From contig NZ_AORY01000021.1 of the NCBI RefSeq assembly GCF_000382485.1, positions 1 through 64,000 of the forward strand: DNA of 64,000 bases. Reading direction: 5' to 3'. Made by a program: the position numbers and the translations under genes. Within the stretch, counting starts at the first letter, position 1. Every line of letters begins with the position of its first letter. The stretch comes from Sphingomonas sp. Mn802worker (GTDB lineage: Bacteria; Pseudomonadota; Alphaproteobacteria; Sphingomonadales; Sphingomonadaceae). This document shows, one piece after another, positions 26,490-34,758 of this stretch. A model generated the notes under the pieces. It ran no database searches. It worked only from the letters and a program-made list of their open reading frames with translations, and was not told the DNA's origin.

Positions 26490-27782
26490 GTGGTACATAC
26501 CGGCGAACGTCGCCCGGCGACCGATGAGATCGCCGGTATCCAAACGTTGATCCCGTTCATCGTGGTTGCGCTCGTGGCTTATCTGGTGCCGCTCGCCGCG
26601 CCATTAGTGCTGTCAGGGCGGCTGACGCGCGAGATGGCCAGCACCGGCAACACGCAGGTTACCTCGCTCCTCGCCGCGCTGATCGCGCTGTTCGTATTCC
26701 GGCGCATGACGATCTACCCCGGTGCGCGTGCGTTCGAGTTCATCGTACCCGCCTTCTCCACCACGTTCGGCATCGCCGCGGCCATTCTCCTAGTGACGCG
26801 GATCAGCTACAGCGGCGCCATGCTGCTGACGGGTTATGTCGCCTCGGTCGCGGTCACGTTCCTTCTTGGCTATTTCGGACAGCGCGGCGCCGTGCGCCGG
26901 TTCTACTACGTTCCTACCGGAAACACCGGCATCGTTAACGACGCGCCGATGGTCGATTGGGTGCGCCTCGACAAGCCGCACCTTCCCGCCGATTCTGTTG
27001 CCTCGATCGTCGCGGACCTGCGCTCCACCCATTCTGCCGAGTGGGAGCGGATGCTGGCGCAGGCGGCGATCTCGGGTGTGCCGGTCTATCATACCAAGCA
27101 GTTACGCGAATCGCTGACCGGTCGCGTTCAGATCGAGCATCTGTCGGAGAACAGCTTCGGCTCGCTGCTGCCGGCGCTCGGCTACAAGGGCGTGAAGCGC
27201 ACGATCGACGTCGTGGCCAGCATCGTGCTGCTCCCCGTACTCGCGATCCCGCTCGTGATCATCGCGCTGGTGGTGCGCGGGAGCTCGCCCGGCCCGATCC
27301 TGTTTCGCCAGCGCCGCATGGGCTATCGCGGCGTGCCGTTCGATATGCTGAAGTTCCGCACGATGACGGTGCGGTCCGCAACCGATTGCGATGCGACCGA
27401 GCGCGAGGCTGCGATTACTCAGGATGCCGACGTGCGCGTGACCCGGCCAGGGCGTTTCCTGCGCCGCTCGCGGCTCGACGAGTTGCCGCAAATCGTCAAC
27501 ATCCTGCGGGGTGAGATGAGCTGGATTGGTCCACGCCCGGAGGCAGTGCCGTTGTCGGTTTGGTACGAAGAGGAACTGCCCTTTTACAGTTACCGCCACA
27601 TTGTGCGCCCGGGCATCACCGGCTGGGCGCAGGTGAACCAGGGGCATGTTGCCGGGCTCGACGATGTTCACGTCAAGCTTCACTACGACTTCTACTATAT
27701 CAAATTCTTCTCGTTCTGGCTCGATCTCCTAATCGGGCTGCGCACGCTGGGGATCATGCTGACTGGCTTTGGTGCGAAGTAG
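26490..27782 (+). CDS. Undecaprenyl-phosphate sugar phosphotransferase (WbaP-like)
   Basis: 430 residues. Four N-terminal membrane segments (residues ~20-135), a variable soluble part, then the monotopic phosphoglycosyltransferase domain (residues ~235-430): KRTIDVVASIVLLPVLAIPL, GPILFRQRRMGYRGVPFDMLKFRTM, RRSRLDELPQIVNIL with the catalytic Asp-Glu, MSWIGPRPE and RPGITGWAQVNQG. It starts repeat-unit assembly by moving a sugar-1-phosphate to undecaprenyl phosphate. GTG 26490 follows AAGACAAGG. The sugar donated is not predictable. It ends 6 nt from the convergent J-domain gene. Confidence 0.93.
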   Translation: MVHTGERRPATDEIAGIQTLIPFIVVALVAYLVPLAAPLVLSGRLTREMASTGNTQVTSLLAALIALFVFRRMTIYPGARAFEFIVPAFSTTFGIAAAILLVTRISYSGAMLLTGYVASVAVTFLLGYFGQRGAVRRFYYVPTGNTGIVNDAPMVDWVRLDKPHLPADSVASIVADLRSTHSAEWERMLAQAAISGVPVYHTKQLRESLTGRVQIEHLSENSFGSLLPALGYKGVKRTIDVVASIVLLPVLAIPLVIIALVVRGSSPGPILFRQRRMGYRGVPFDMLKFRTMTVRSATDCDATEREAAITQDADVRVTRPGRFLRRSRLDELPQIVNILRGEMSWIGPRPEAVPLSVWYEEELPFYSYRHIVRPGITGWAQVNQGHVAGLDDVHVKLHYDFYYIKFFSFWLDLLIGLRTLGIMLTGFGAK

Positions 27783-27788
27783 GAATGG

Positions 27789-28166
27789 TCAAAACAGCAT
27801 CAGCGCCGCGCGCGTAGCGACGCCGATGCCGATCGTGGCGATCAGCACCGTGCGCCAGCGGCGTAGTTGACACGCGCGGGGTATGGAGTGGCGATGCCCT
27901 CGATCGTAGCGGCCGAGCCGTCGCTGGACGCGCCGCTGTCGCTCGAAATGCGAGCGTTCCCTATCCGCGAGCCGGCGATCGTGCGCTGCGCGTATGGCGG
28001 GATCGGCCAGACAGCGATATGCTGCCTGCACGTCGGCGAGCCGCGCGGGCAGACTGCCCTCAATGTCGGGGTGATGCAGTTTCAGCAGCCGAACGTAGCG
28101 CGCACGAATCTCAGTTTGCGATGCGGTGCGCGCGACGCCCAGGATTTGGTAGGGATCGCGGTCCAC
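27789..28166 (-). CDS. J-domain protein with C-terminal membrane anchor
   Basis: 125 residues. J-domain at residues ~4-70: DPYQILGVARTASQTEIRARYVRLLKLHHPDIEG with the HPD motif intact, then AAYRCLADPAIRAAHDRRL. The C-terminus has one hydrophobic segment (TVLIATIGIGVATRAALML), so it is probably a tail-anchored DnaK co-chaperone. The start GTG 28166 is chosen because the J-domain begins right there and 13 nt separate it from the epimerase stop. A chaperone partner inside an EPS cluster is unusual. Confidence 0.75.
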   Translation of the reverse strand: MDRDPYQILGVARTASQTEIRARYVRLLKLHHPDIEGSLPARLADVQAAYRCLADPAIRAAHDRRLADRERSHFERQRRVQRRLGRYDRGHRHSIPRACQLRRWRTVLIATIGIGVATRAALMLF

Positions 28167-28179
28167 GCGCGAGTTGCCG

Positions 28180-29178
28180 TCAAACGCCGTGATAGTCGCG
28201 ATACCAGTCGACAAAGCGCGGCACACCCTCTGCGATCGTGGTGGTGGGCGCGAAGCCCAGATCGCGCTCGATCGCGCTGATGTCGGCGAAGGTATCGCGC
28301 ACATCGCCCGGCTGCATCGGCAGCAGCTCCTTGTCCGCCTCGCGCTCGCACGCCTGCTCGATCAGTGCGATCATCTCGGACAGGTTTTCGGAACGGCTGT
28401 TGCCAATATTGTAGAGGCGGTGGGGCGACACGCTGCCCCCCGCCTTCTGCTCGCCATCGTCGGGTGGCGGGTTGTCGAGGCAGGCGACGATGCCGCTTAC
28501 GATGTCGTCGATATAGGTAAAGTCGCGGCGCATGTCGCCTTCGCCGAACACCTGGATCGGGCGGCCCTCCAGGATCGCCTTGGTGAACAGCCACATCGCC
28601 ATGTCCGGCCGCCCCCACGGGCCATAGACGGTGAAGAAGCGCAGGCCCGTCTGCGGCAAGCGGTAGAGATGCGCGTAGGTCTCACTCATTAGCTCGTCCG
28701 CCTTCTTGGTGGCGGCATAGAGCGAGAGCGGCTGGTCGACGCGGTCCTCGACGCGGAAGGGCAGGGTGTCGTTGCCGCCATAGACCGAGGAGGATGAGGC
28801 ATAAACCATGTGCTCGGCGCCGCGGTGACGCGCGACCTCCAGCATGTTGAGGTGCCCGGCGAGGTTCGCATGCAGATAGGCGCGCGGGTTCTCGATCGAA
28901 TAGCGTACCCCCGCCTGCGCCCCCAGGTGGACGATGCGATCGAACGCCTTGTCGGCGAGCGCGGCGTCAAGTGCCTCATGATGGGCAAAATCGACTTGCT
29001 CGAAGGCGAAGCGATCGCCGCCTGCCTCGGCGATACGCGCGAGCCGATCGCGTTTCAGCTGCGGATCGTAATAATCGTTGATGCTGTCGATGCCGACCAC
29101 ATGATCGCCGCGCATCAGCAGGCGCAACGCGACGGTAGAACCGATAAACCCGGCGACGCCGGTGACGAGGATTTTCAC
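28180..29178 (-). CDS. UDP-glucuronate 4-epimerase-like NAD-dependent epimerase
   Basis: 332 residues, extended SDR. VKILVTGVAGFIGSTVA, GIDSINDYYDPQLKRDRL (the NDYYD signature of UDP-uronate epimerases), HLGAQAGVRYSIENP, SSSSVYGGN, YAATKKADE and TVYGPWGRPDMA. It should interconvert UDP-glucuronate and UDP-galacturonate or their N-acetyl forms. GTG 29178 overlaps the asnB stop as GTGA; ATG 29193 is the alternative. Together with the UDP-sugar dehydrogenase at 51.7-53.0 kb it points to uronic acid in the polymer. Confidence 0.9.
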   Translation of the reverse strand: MKILVTGVAGFIGSTVALRLLMRGDHVVGIDSINDYYDPQLKRDRLARIAEAGGDRFAFEQVDFAHHEALDAALADKAFDRIVHLGAQAGVRYSIENPRAYLHANLAGHLNMLEVARHRGAEHMVYASSSSVYGGNDTLPFRVEDRVDQPLSLYAATKKADELMSETYAHLYRLPQTGLRFFTVYGPWGRPDMAMWLFTKAILEGRPIQVFGEGDMRRDFTYIDDIVSGIVACLDNPPPDDGEQKAGGSVSPHRLYNIGNSRSENLSEMIALIEQACEREADKELLPMQPGDVRDTFADISAIERDLGFAPTTTIAEGVPRFVDWYRDYHGV

Positions 29179-31154
29179 GATGTAGCCTTCCATGCAGTGG
29201 CGGCGGGCGGGGCCTGTTCGGCCAGCCACGCCTGGAACATCAGCACCGCCCATAGGGCTGGGGTGCTGTCACGACGTCCCGACAGATGGTCGCGCCAGCG
29301 AGACTGTACCATTGCCGGGTCGAAATACCCGTCGCTCGCCAGCCGCGACGGAGCGAGCAATTCCTCTGCCCAGGGCCTAAGGGGCCCGCGCAGCCATTGG
29401 CCAATGGGGATCGCGAAACCGGTCTTGGGCCGCTCGAACAAGGCACGCGGTGCCTGAGTGTAGAGCAGCTCACGCAGTACGTGCTTGCCGCGCCCATCTC
29501 TGATCTTCATCGACAGCGGAATGTGCGCGGCGACTGCGGCGACGCGATGGTCGAGGAACGGTACTCGCGTCTCTAGGCTGACCGCCATCGCCGCGCGGTC
29601 CACCTTCACCAGGATGTCGTCGGGCAGATAGGAGGTAGCGTCGGCGTACATCATCCGCACCGCAGCCGGCGCGTCGGCGAAAGGCGACAGGTCCGGCCCC
29701 GCCACCGCGCCCGCGCCGATCACCGGCGAGCGCTGCAGACTCCATTCGTCGAGGAAGCTGGCATAAACGTCGTCGAAGCGGCGCGCGTGCCCGGCGACGC
29801 GCAGCGCCTTCTGCACCTTGGCACCGAACTGTGGCGGGTGGTCGCCGGGCAGCGCATTCCACCATCGCGACGGCAGCCCGCCGAGCGGCCGGCCGATCGC
29901 CGCGCGCACCGGACGGGGCAACAAGCTCAGCCGCTCCCATAGCCTCGGTGCGTCGACATGGCGGTTGTAGCCAGCGAACAATTCGTCTCCGCCGTCCCCC
30001 GACAGCGCCACCGTCACCTGCTCGCGCGCAAAGCGGCTGACGAGATGCGTCGGAATTTGCGAGGAATCGGCGAAGGGCTCGTCGTACATCGCCGGCAGCA
30101 GGGGTATCACCTCCTGCGTCTCGGCCGCGGTGACGTAGCGTTCGTGGTGCACGGTGCCGAAGTGACGCGCGACCTCCTTCGCATATTCGGCCTCGTTAAA
30201 GCCGGCCTCTACGAACCCGATCGAAAAGGTGCGCACCGGCGTCGACGAATGACGCTGGTACAGGGCCACCACTGTAGAAGAATCAATGCCTCCCGACAGG
30301 AACGCGCCGACCGGTACGTCGGCCATCGCCTGCCCGGCGATTGCTTGGCCCAGTGCCTCGTCCAGCGCGGCGATTGCGTCGCTTTCCGATCCAATTGGAT
30401 CAGCTGCCCCTGCCGCCAGCACGTCGCGATACGACCAGTACCGGGTCAGCGTCAGGCCATCTCGGCGACCTTCGGCCGGGGGCGCACTCGGCGCGGTGCG
30501 CACGGCTTCCGACGTGACCGACAGGATGCAGCCGGGTTCCAGCTTGTAGATGTCGCGATAGATCGATTGCGGCGCGGGCACATAGGTGCGCGCAGCAAAA
30601 GCGGCGAGCGCGTCGCGGTCGACCGGATTGGCAAAGCCGGGATGTGCGCGTAGCGACTTCAGCTCGGAGCCGAACAGGAAATCGTCGCCCACCCAACCGT
30701 AATAAAGCGGCTTTTCTCCGAACCTGTCGCGGGCAAGATGCAGGACTCGCTCGCGCCTGTCCCACAGCGCGATTGCGAACATGCCGACGGAGCGCTTCAG
30801 TGTTTCCTCAAGCCCCCAGGCCGCGATCGCCGCGACCAGTGTCTCCGTGTCTGAATGCCCGCGCCATGACGTTGCCAGCCCGGCCGTGTCGAGTTGGGCG
30901 CGGATGGCCAGATGGTTGTAAATTTCTCCGTTGAAGACGAGCATCCAGCGTCCGTTTTCCGACGACATCGGCTGATGCCCCAGCGGCGACAGGTCCACGA
31001 TCGCGAGACGTCGGTGGCCGAGAGCAATGCCGGCATCTGCATCATTCCACTGGCCTGAGTCATCAGGTCCTCGATGGCAAAGACACCGCGTCATCAACGC
31101 AACTGGAAAGGGGCGCTCCCCTCTGCCGAAGAGCGCTCCTGCAAGGCCACACAC
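29175..31154 (-). CDS. asnB: Asparagine synthase (glutamine-hydrolysing)
   Basis: 659 residues, full AsnB. N-terminal glutaminase with catalytic Cys2 (MCGLAGALFG), HRGPDDSGQW and LVFNGEIYNH; C-terminal ATP-pyrophosphatase with GAFLSGGIDSSTVVAL and ALSGDGGDELFAGYNRH. In polysaccharide clusters such enzymes (WbpS type) often amidate uronic acids rather than make asparagine. Coupling to a UDP-uronate epimerase by GTGA overlap supports that role; inferred. It reads leftward from a 1-kb region without intact genes. Confidence 0.9.
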   Translation of the reverse strand: MCGLAGALFGRGERPFPVALMTRCLCHRGPDDSGQWNDADAGIALGHRRLAIVDLSPLGHQPMSSENGRWMLVFNGEIYNHLAIRAQLDTAGLATSWRGHSDTETLVAAIAAWGLEETLKRSVGMFAIALWDRRERVLHLARDRFGEKPLYYGWVGDDFLFGSELKSLRAHPGFANPVDRDALAAFAARTYVPAPQSIYRDIYKLEPGCILSVTSEAVRTAPSAPPAEGRRDGLTLTRYWSYRDVLAAGAADPIGSESDAIAALDEALGQAIAGQAMADVPVGAFLSGGIDSSTVVALYQRHSSTPVRTFSIGFVEAGFNEAEYAKEVARHFGTVHHERYVTAAETQEVIPLLPAMYDEPFADSSQIPTHLVSRFAREQVTVALSGDGGDELFAGYNRHVDAPRLWERLSLLPRPVRAAIGRPLGGLPSRWWNALPGDHPPQFGAKVQKALRVAGHARRFDDVYASFLDEWSLQRSPVIGAGAVAGPDLSPFADAPAAVRMMYADATSYLPDDILVKVDRAAMAVSLETRVPFLDHRVAAVAAHIPLSMKIRDGRGKHVLRELLYTQAPRALFERPKTGFAIPIGQWLRGPLRPWAEELLAPSRLASDGYFDPAMVQSRWRDHLSGRRDSTPALWAVLMFQAWLAEQAPPAATAWKATS

Positions 31155-31793
31155 GGATTATATCCTCTTGCGCTCGGAAGAACGTCTATTTGGCATGACA
31201 TCGACAGGTTCGCAACGCCTAGGGTGTGGAACTGGCCGTCGGCGCGCGTTGCACATATTAGTGCAAGCCAAGATCCGATTTGAGCGTGGTGCCGCAACAG
31301 GCTGATGCGTTGCGGTCCTTGCTGGCGATCTGTGCGCTACGACTAAGGCGATTGTTTCCACCATCGCCCCGCCGATCCATGATGAGTCCGACCCAAGGCG
31401 TCATTTTGCTCTCAGCTAGAGAGGCTCTACGATGGCGGTGGGCGACGTCACCTTGGTGGTCAAGGCAAGTAAAGGCAGGGTAGCGGGCAGAGCGAATTGA
31501 CGGACCAGGACTGATTCTGCCACAGCGCTTGCACCGAGAAGTATGCTTGCTCAGCTGCACGCGCCCAGCTAGCTGTTATCCTCATACTGGAATGGCCGTC
31601 TGGTGCGCACTTTTGAAAAGTTTGCGTATGTCAATCGCGTTGGAGGTTCAAATCCCAATCCAATTTCTCGGCGCAATAGGATAGCCCCGGCCGATGCATT
31701 ACTATCCGGAGCAAATAAAGAGTACTTGCTATCCTGTGCGCGCCCCTTCTTGTCAGTCCCCTTGCCCCTACGCTGCCCGTCGGGTCCGACGCC
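31155..31793. other. Region without intact gene
   Basis: 639 nt between asnB and a decayed ketoisomerase gene. No frame gives a recognisable protein, and base composition is lower in GC than in flanking genes. It probably contains the asnB promoter plus eroded older sequence. A tRNA-like piece GGTTCAAATCC near 31648 does not fold as a tRNA. Confidence 0.5.
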
Positions 31794-32169
31794 ATGAGCT
31801 TTTTTGGAGAGCACTCCAATCTCTCCCAGCTGCCGGTGCGCGGCCACGCGCGCGAACGTCTGGTGGATGTGGAGGCGGGCACGCGGCTGGCTCCCTCTCC
31901 CATCCAGCACATTCCCTATATCGTTGGAACCAAGGACAGCGTAGAGCGCGGCTTCCACGGACATCGAAGCAACTCGCAGTATGCAAGGTCGGAACCTGTA
32001 CCCCGCATCTTGGAAACAGCACTCGTCCAGTGAGCTTCCGGCTAAACAGTCTTGCCAAGTACCTACTGACCGGGTCAATGATCTGGCGCAAGATGCTGGA
32101 CTTTACCGATATCTGTGTTCTGTTGGTGCGAGCGGTGATGAGGCGGATTATACCCGCGGTAAGGCATAG
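31794..32169 (+). pseudogene. Decayed dTDP-sugar 3,4-ketoisomerase gene (FdtA/WxcM-like)
   Basis: Three successive frames align end to end with the intact gene at 39386-39817. Frame 1 has LSQLPVRGHARERLVDVEAG and YIVGTKDSVERGFHGH. Frame 2 has SKQLAVCKVGTCT and GSMIWRKMLDFTDICVLLV. Frame 3 has ASGDEADYTRGKA with a stop at 32169. At least two frameshifts (near 31955-31975 and 32125-32135) plus many substitutions show old inactivation. It sits just upstream of wzx, suggesting an earlier amino-sugar operon at this spot. Confidence 0.8.
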
Positions 32170-32215
32170 TTTGTGAAGCTTCCCCTCAAGGCTGGGCGGG
32201 GCGGGTAGATTTCCT

Positions 32216-33727
32216 GTGACAGATACTGGCAGGTCCGACACCGACTCCTACCGCACTATTCTGCGTTCCTCCTCCATCATTGGGGGCGCATCCGCATTGG
32301 GCATTGTCATCGGATTGGTTAAATTTAAAGCGGCGGCTCTGTTGTTGGGACCCGATGGCATTGGGCTGATCGGTCTGCTTGCCAATATTGTGGCCTTATT
32401 GTCGGTGGTCGCCGGGCTAGGCATCGCGACGGTGGGCACGCAGCAAGTGGCTGGAGCGGCCGTGCTTGACGACGACCGCGCGGTAGGCGAGGCACGCCAA
32501 GCGCTGTTTTTAGCGGCCGCTGCCTTGGCACTGCTGGGCGGTGTTGCACTGTGGCTATTGCGTACGCCCATCTTCCGGATGGCTGGGGTGTCGGGGATAG
32601 CCGATGGCGACACGGCGCTGCTGGCGCTGTCGATCGGGGGTACCGTGTTTGCGGGCGCACAGACTGCTTATCTGAACGGTATTCGGCGGATTGGTGACCT
32701 AGCGATAATCAACGTTGTGGGCGGGCTGGTCGCAACCGTCGTCGCTATTACCGCGATCGCACGGCTGGGTGAGGGCGGACTGGCTGCTTTTGTGCTCACG
32801 GGGCCAGCTGCGACTCTGATCGTGGGCGGCGCGTTGGTCGCGCTGGCGGATCGTTCGGCGGCCCCGCCGCTGCGGCTGCCTCAATTGGCTCGGCAGTGGC
32901 GGGCACTGGCCAGCCTAGGCGCCCCTTTCATGCTAGCCTCTCTGGTGGGGGTCGGCGGCCAGCTGTTCGTGCGCGGCTTGCTGCAACGGGAGAACGGGGC
33001 CGCCGATCTAGGTTTTTTCCAGGCAGCCTGGACCATTTCGATGAATTATATGGGCGTGGTGCTGACCGCGATGGGTGCGGACTACTACCCGCGCTTGACT
33101 GGCATCATACGGGATAGAACAGCGGCTCGTCGGCTGGTCAACCAGCAGACGGAAGTCGCGCTTTTGTTTGCCGGTCCCATCTTGGTCCTGATGGCCGCCC
33201 TAGCGCCCCTGGTTGTCCATATCCTCTACGCCGCCTCTTTCGCTCCAGCGGCCACGATTCTACGGTGGCAGACGATGGGTGATGTGCTCAAGATTGCGAG
33301 CTGGCCGCTGGGCTTTGTGTTGCTGGCGAGCGGGCGGGGTGTACGTTACCTGTTGATCGAGGCGGCGGCGATGGTCTGCTTTTGCGCGGTGACGTTCGCG
33401 CTGCTGCCGCGCATTGGCGTGAACGCGACCGGGGTTGCCTTCGTGGCGCTATACGTCGTCTACCTGCCGCTAGCTTGGTGGCAGGCGCGGTCGTGCATCG
33501 ACTTTCGCTGGACGGGGACGAACGCGGCAACGGTCTTGGTGCTGGTGGCGCTCGTCGGGCTTGTAGCAACGGCTGGGTCTCTGATGCCAGTCGCTGGAGG
33601 GCTGATTGGGATCGTGGTTGCCTTGGCGCTCGGCGTGCGGGCGGCTCGCGTGCTGGCGAGCGCCACGGGGATGGAGGCCCCGCATCCGGCTCTCGCCCAC
33701 CTGTCGCGCCTGGTGCTGCGCCGGTGA
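32216..33727 (+). CDS. wzx: Wzx-type polysaccharide flippase
   Basis: 503 residues with about 12-14 hydrophobic segments through the whole length and the MOP-superfamily N-terminal pattern SSSIIGGASALGIVIGLVKFKAAALLLGPDGIGLIGL. Another conserved part is FFQAAWTISMNYMGVVLTAMGADYYPRL. It should flip undecaprenyl-linked repeat units to the periplasm. GTG 32216 is the first usable start after the pseudogene; the ribosome binding site is weak. The stop overlaps the next gene as GTGA. It begins a rightward operon with two glycosyltransferases. Confidence 0.9.
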   Translation: MTDTGRSDTDSYRTILRSSSIIGGASALGIVIGLVKFKAAALLLGPDGIGLIGLLANIVALLSVVAGLGIATVGTQQVAGAAVLDDDRAVGEARQALFLAAAALALLGGVALWLLRTPIFRMAGVSGIADGDTALLALSIGGTVFAGAQTAYLNGIRRIGDLAIINVVGGLVATVVAITAIARLGEGGLAAFVLTGPAATLIVGGALVALADRSAAPPLRLPQLARQWRALASLGAPFMLASLVGVGGQLFVRGLLQRENGAADLGFFQAAWTISMNYMGVVLTAMGADYYPRLTGIIRDRTAARRLVNQQTEVALLFAGPILVLMAALAPLVVHILYAASFAPAATILRWQTMGDVLKIASWPLGFVLLASGRGVRYLLIEAAAMVCFCAVTFALLPRIGVNATGVAFVALYVVYLPLAWWQARSCIDFRWTGTNAATVLVLVALVGLVATAGSLMPVAGGLIGIVVALALGVRAARVLASATGMEAPHPALAHLSRLVLRR

Positions 33728-34758
33728 ACGGGCAGGCACGGGTCGAAGCGAAAGACGACAGTGGTGAGGAGCCGCTGGTGTCCTTCATCATTCTGACCTT
33801 CAATCAGGTCGCTTACATCGAGGAGGCGGTGGAAGGCGCGTTAGCGCAACAGTACGGCAATCTGGAAATTATCGTCAGCGATGACGGCTCCACCGACGGG
33901 ACTTGGGAGTTGCTCCAGAGGTTGGCAGAGCGACATAGGCAATTACGTATTAATCAATCATCCGAAAACCTCGGTACACTGGGCAATTTATACGCAGCGA
34001 CCCGCTTGGCAAACGGTGTTTTCTACGTAATGGCTGCTGGCGACGATGTTTCGTACCCGCATCGGGTCTCGACCTGCGTAGCCAAGTGGCTAGATGAACA
34101 AGCTTTCGTTATTCAGTCCAGCTACGATATCATCAATGAACAATCTATAGTCATCCAGAGCGCGTATATTTTTGACACTTCAAAGCATGAATTCCAAAGT
34201 TACTTTGAATTTAGACCATTTATAATTCATGGTGCTTCATCATGCTATGATGCAAGGGTATTTAAATTAATTAAAGAACCAAACAGAAAAATTTATTACG
34301 AAGATAGTTTCTTCACTCTATTTTTGAATTTTCTTTTTTTAAAACACTGTTTTATAGATCAGCCGCTAGTTTGTTACCGAAGAAACTATAATTCAATTAC
34401 TAACAACAATATGCTTATTAGCGTTCAAGAAATCAAAGAACGAGAAGAAAAAACGCAATTAGTTGTTGGTTCGATTGCCATTCTACTTTCCGTTTTTCGG
34501 GATGCGGTAGTCTTGAAGTTGGGTTATAGTAATTTTATTGGTAAAACTGCAGCTGTCAATATCAGCGCATTAGATAGAGACATCGCGTTCTACCAATATC
34601 GCGGTTCATGGACGACGCGGACAAAACTCGAAAAAATTCGAATGATTTTGACGGTTCGACGTAAGCGTCATGCCGCTTGGCTTCTTGCTCGACTGTTCGG
34701 TGCGCAATCCGTGTCCTGGTTGCGCCGTTTGCGGCTTCGAACTGGTCGATCCATATGA
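33724..34758 (+). CDS. Family 2 glycosyltransferase, AT-rich
   Basis: 344 residues. GT-A domain: VSFIILTFNQVAYIEEAVEGAL, LEIIVSDDGSTDGTWELLQRL and FYVMAAGDDVSYPHR (DxD-like DD). Residues ~130-320 are less conserved. Base composition changes sharply within the gene: about 34140-34440 is only some 25-35% GC by direct counts of individual lines, against well over 60% around it, with many AAA, AAT and TTT codons. The ends are high-GC. This indicates recent import of the acceptor-specific half or incomplete amelioration. GTG 33724 overlaps the wzx stop; the stop overlaps the next gene as ATGA. Confidence 0.88.
   Translation: MNGQARVEAKDDSGEEPLVSFIILTFNQVAYIEEAVEGALAQQYGNLEIIVSDDGSTDGTWELLQRLAERHRQLRINQSSENLGTLGNLYAATRLANGVFYVMAAGDDVSYPHRVSTCVAKWLDEQAFVIQSSYDIINEQSIVIQSAYIFDTSKHEFQSYFEFRPFIIHGASSCYDARVFKLIKEPNRKIYYEDSFFTLFLNFLFLKHCFIDQPLVCYRRNYNSITNNNMLISVQEIKEREEKTQLVVGSIAILLSVFRDAVVLKLGYSNFIGKTAAVNISALDRDIAFYQYRGSWTTRTKLEKIRMILTVRRKRHAAWLLARLFGAQSVSWLRRLRLRTGRSI

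Noticed and set aside
31630..31665. tRNA-like T-arm sequence GGTTCAAATCC
   Set aside because: The flanking bases do not form a T-stem, and no acceptor or anticodon arm can be folded around it.
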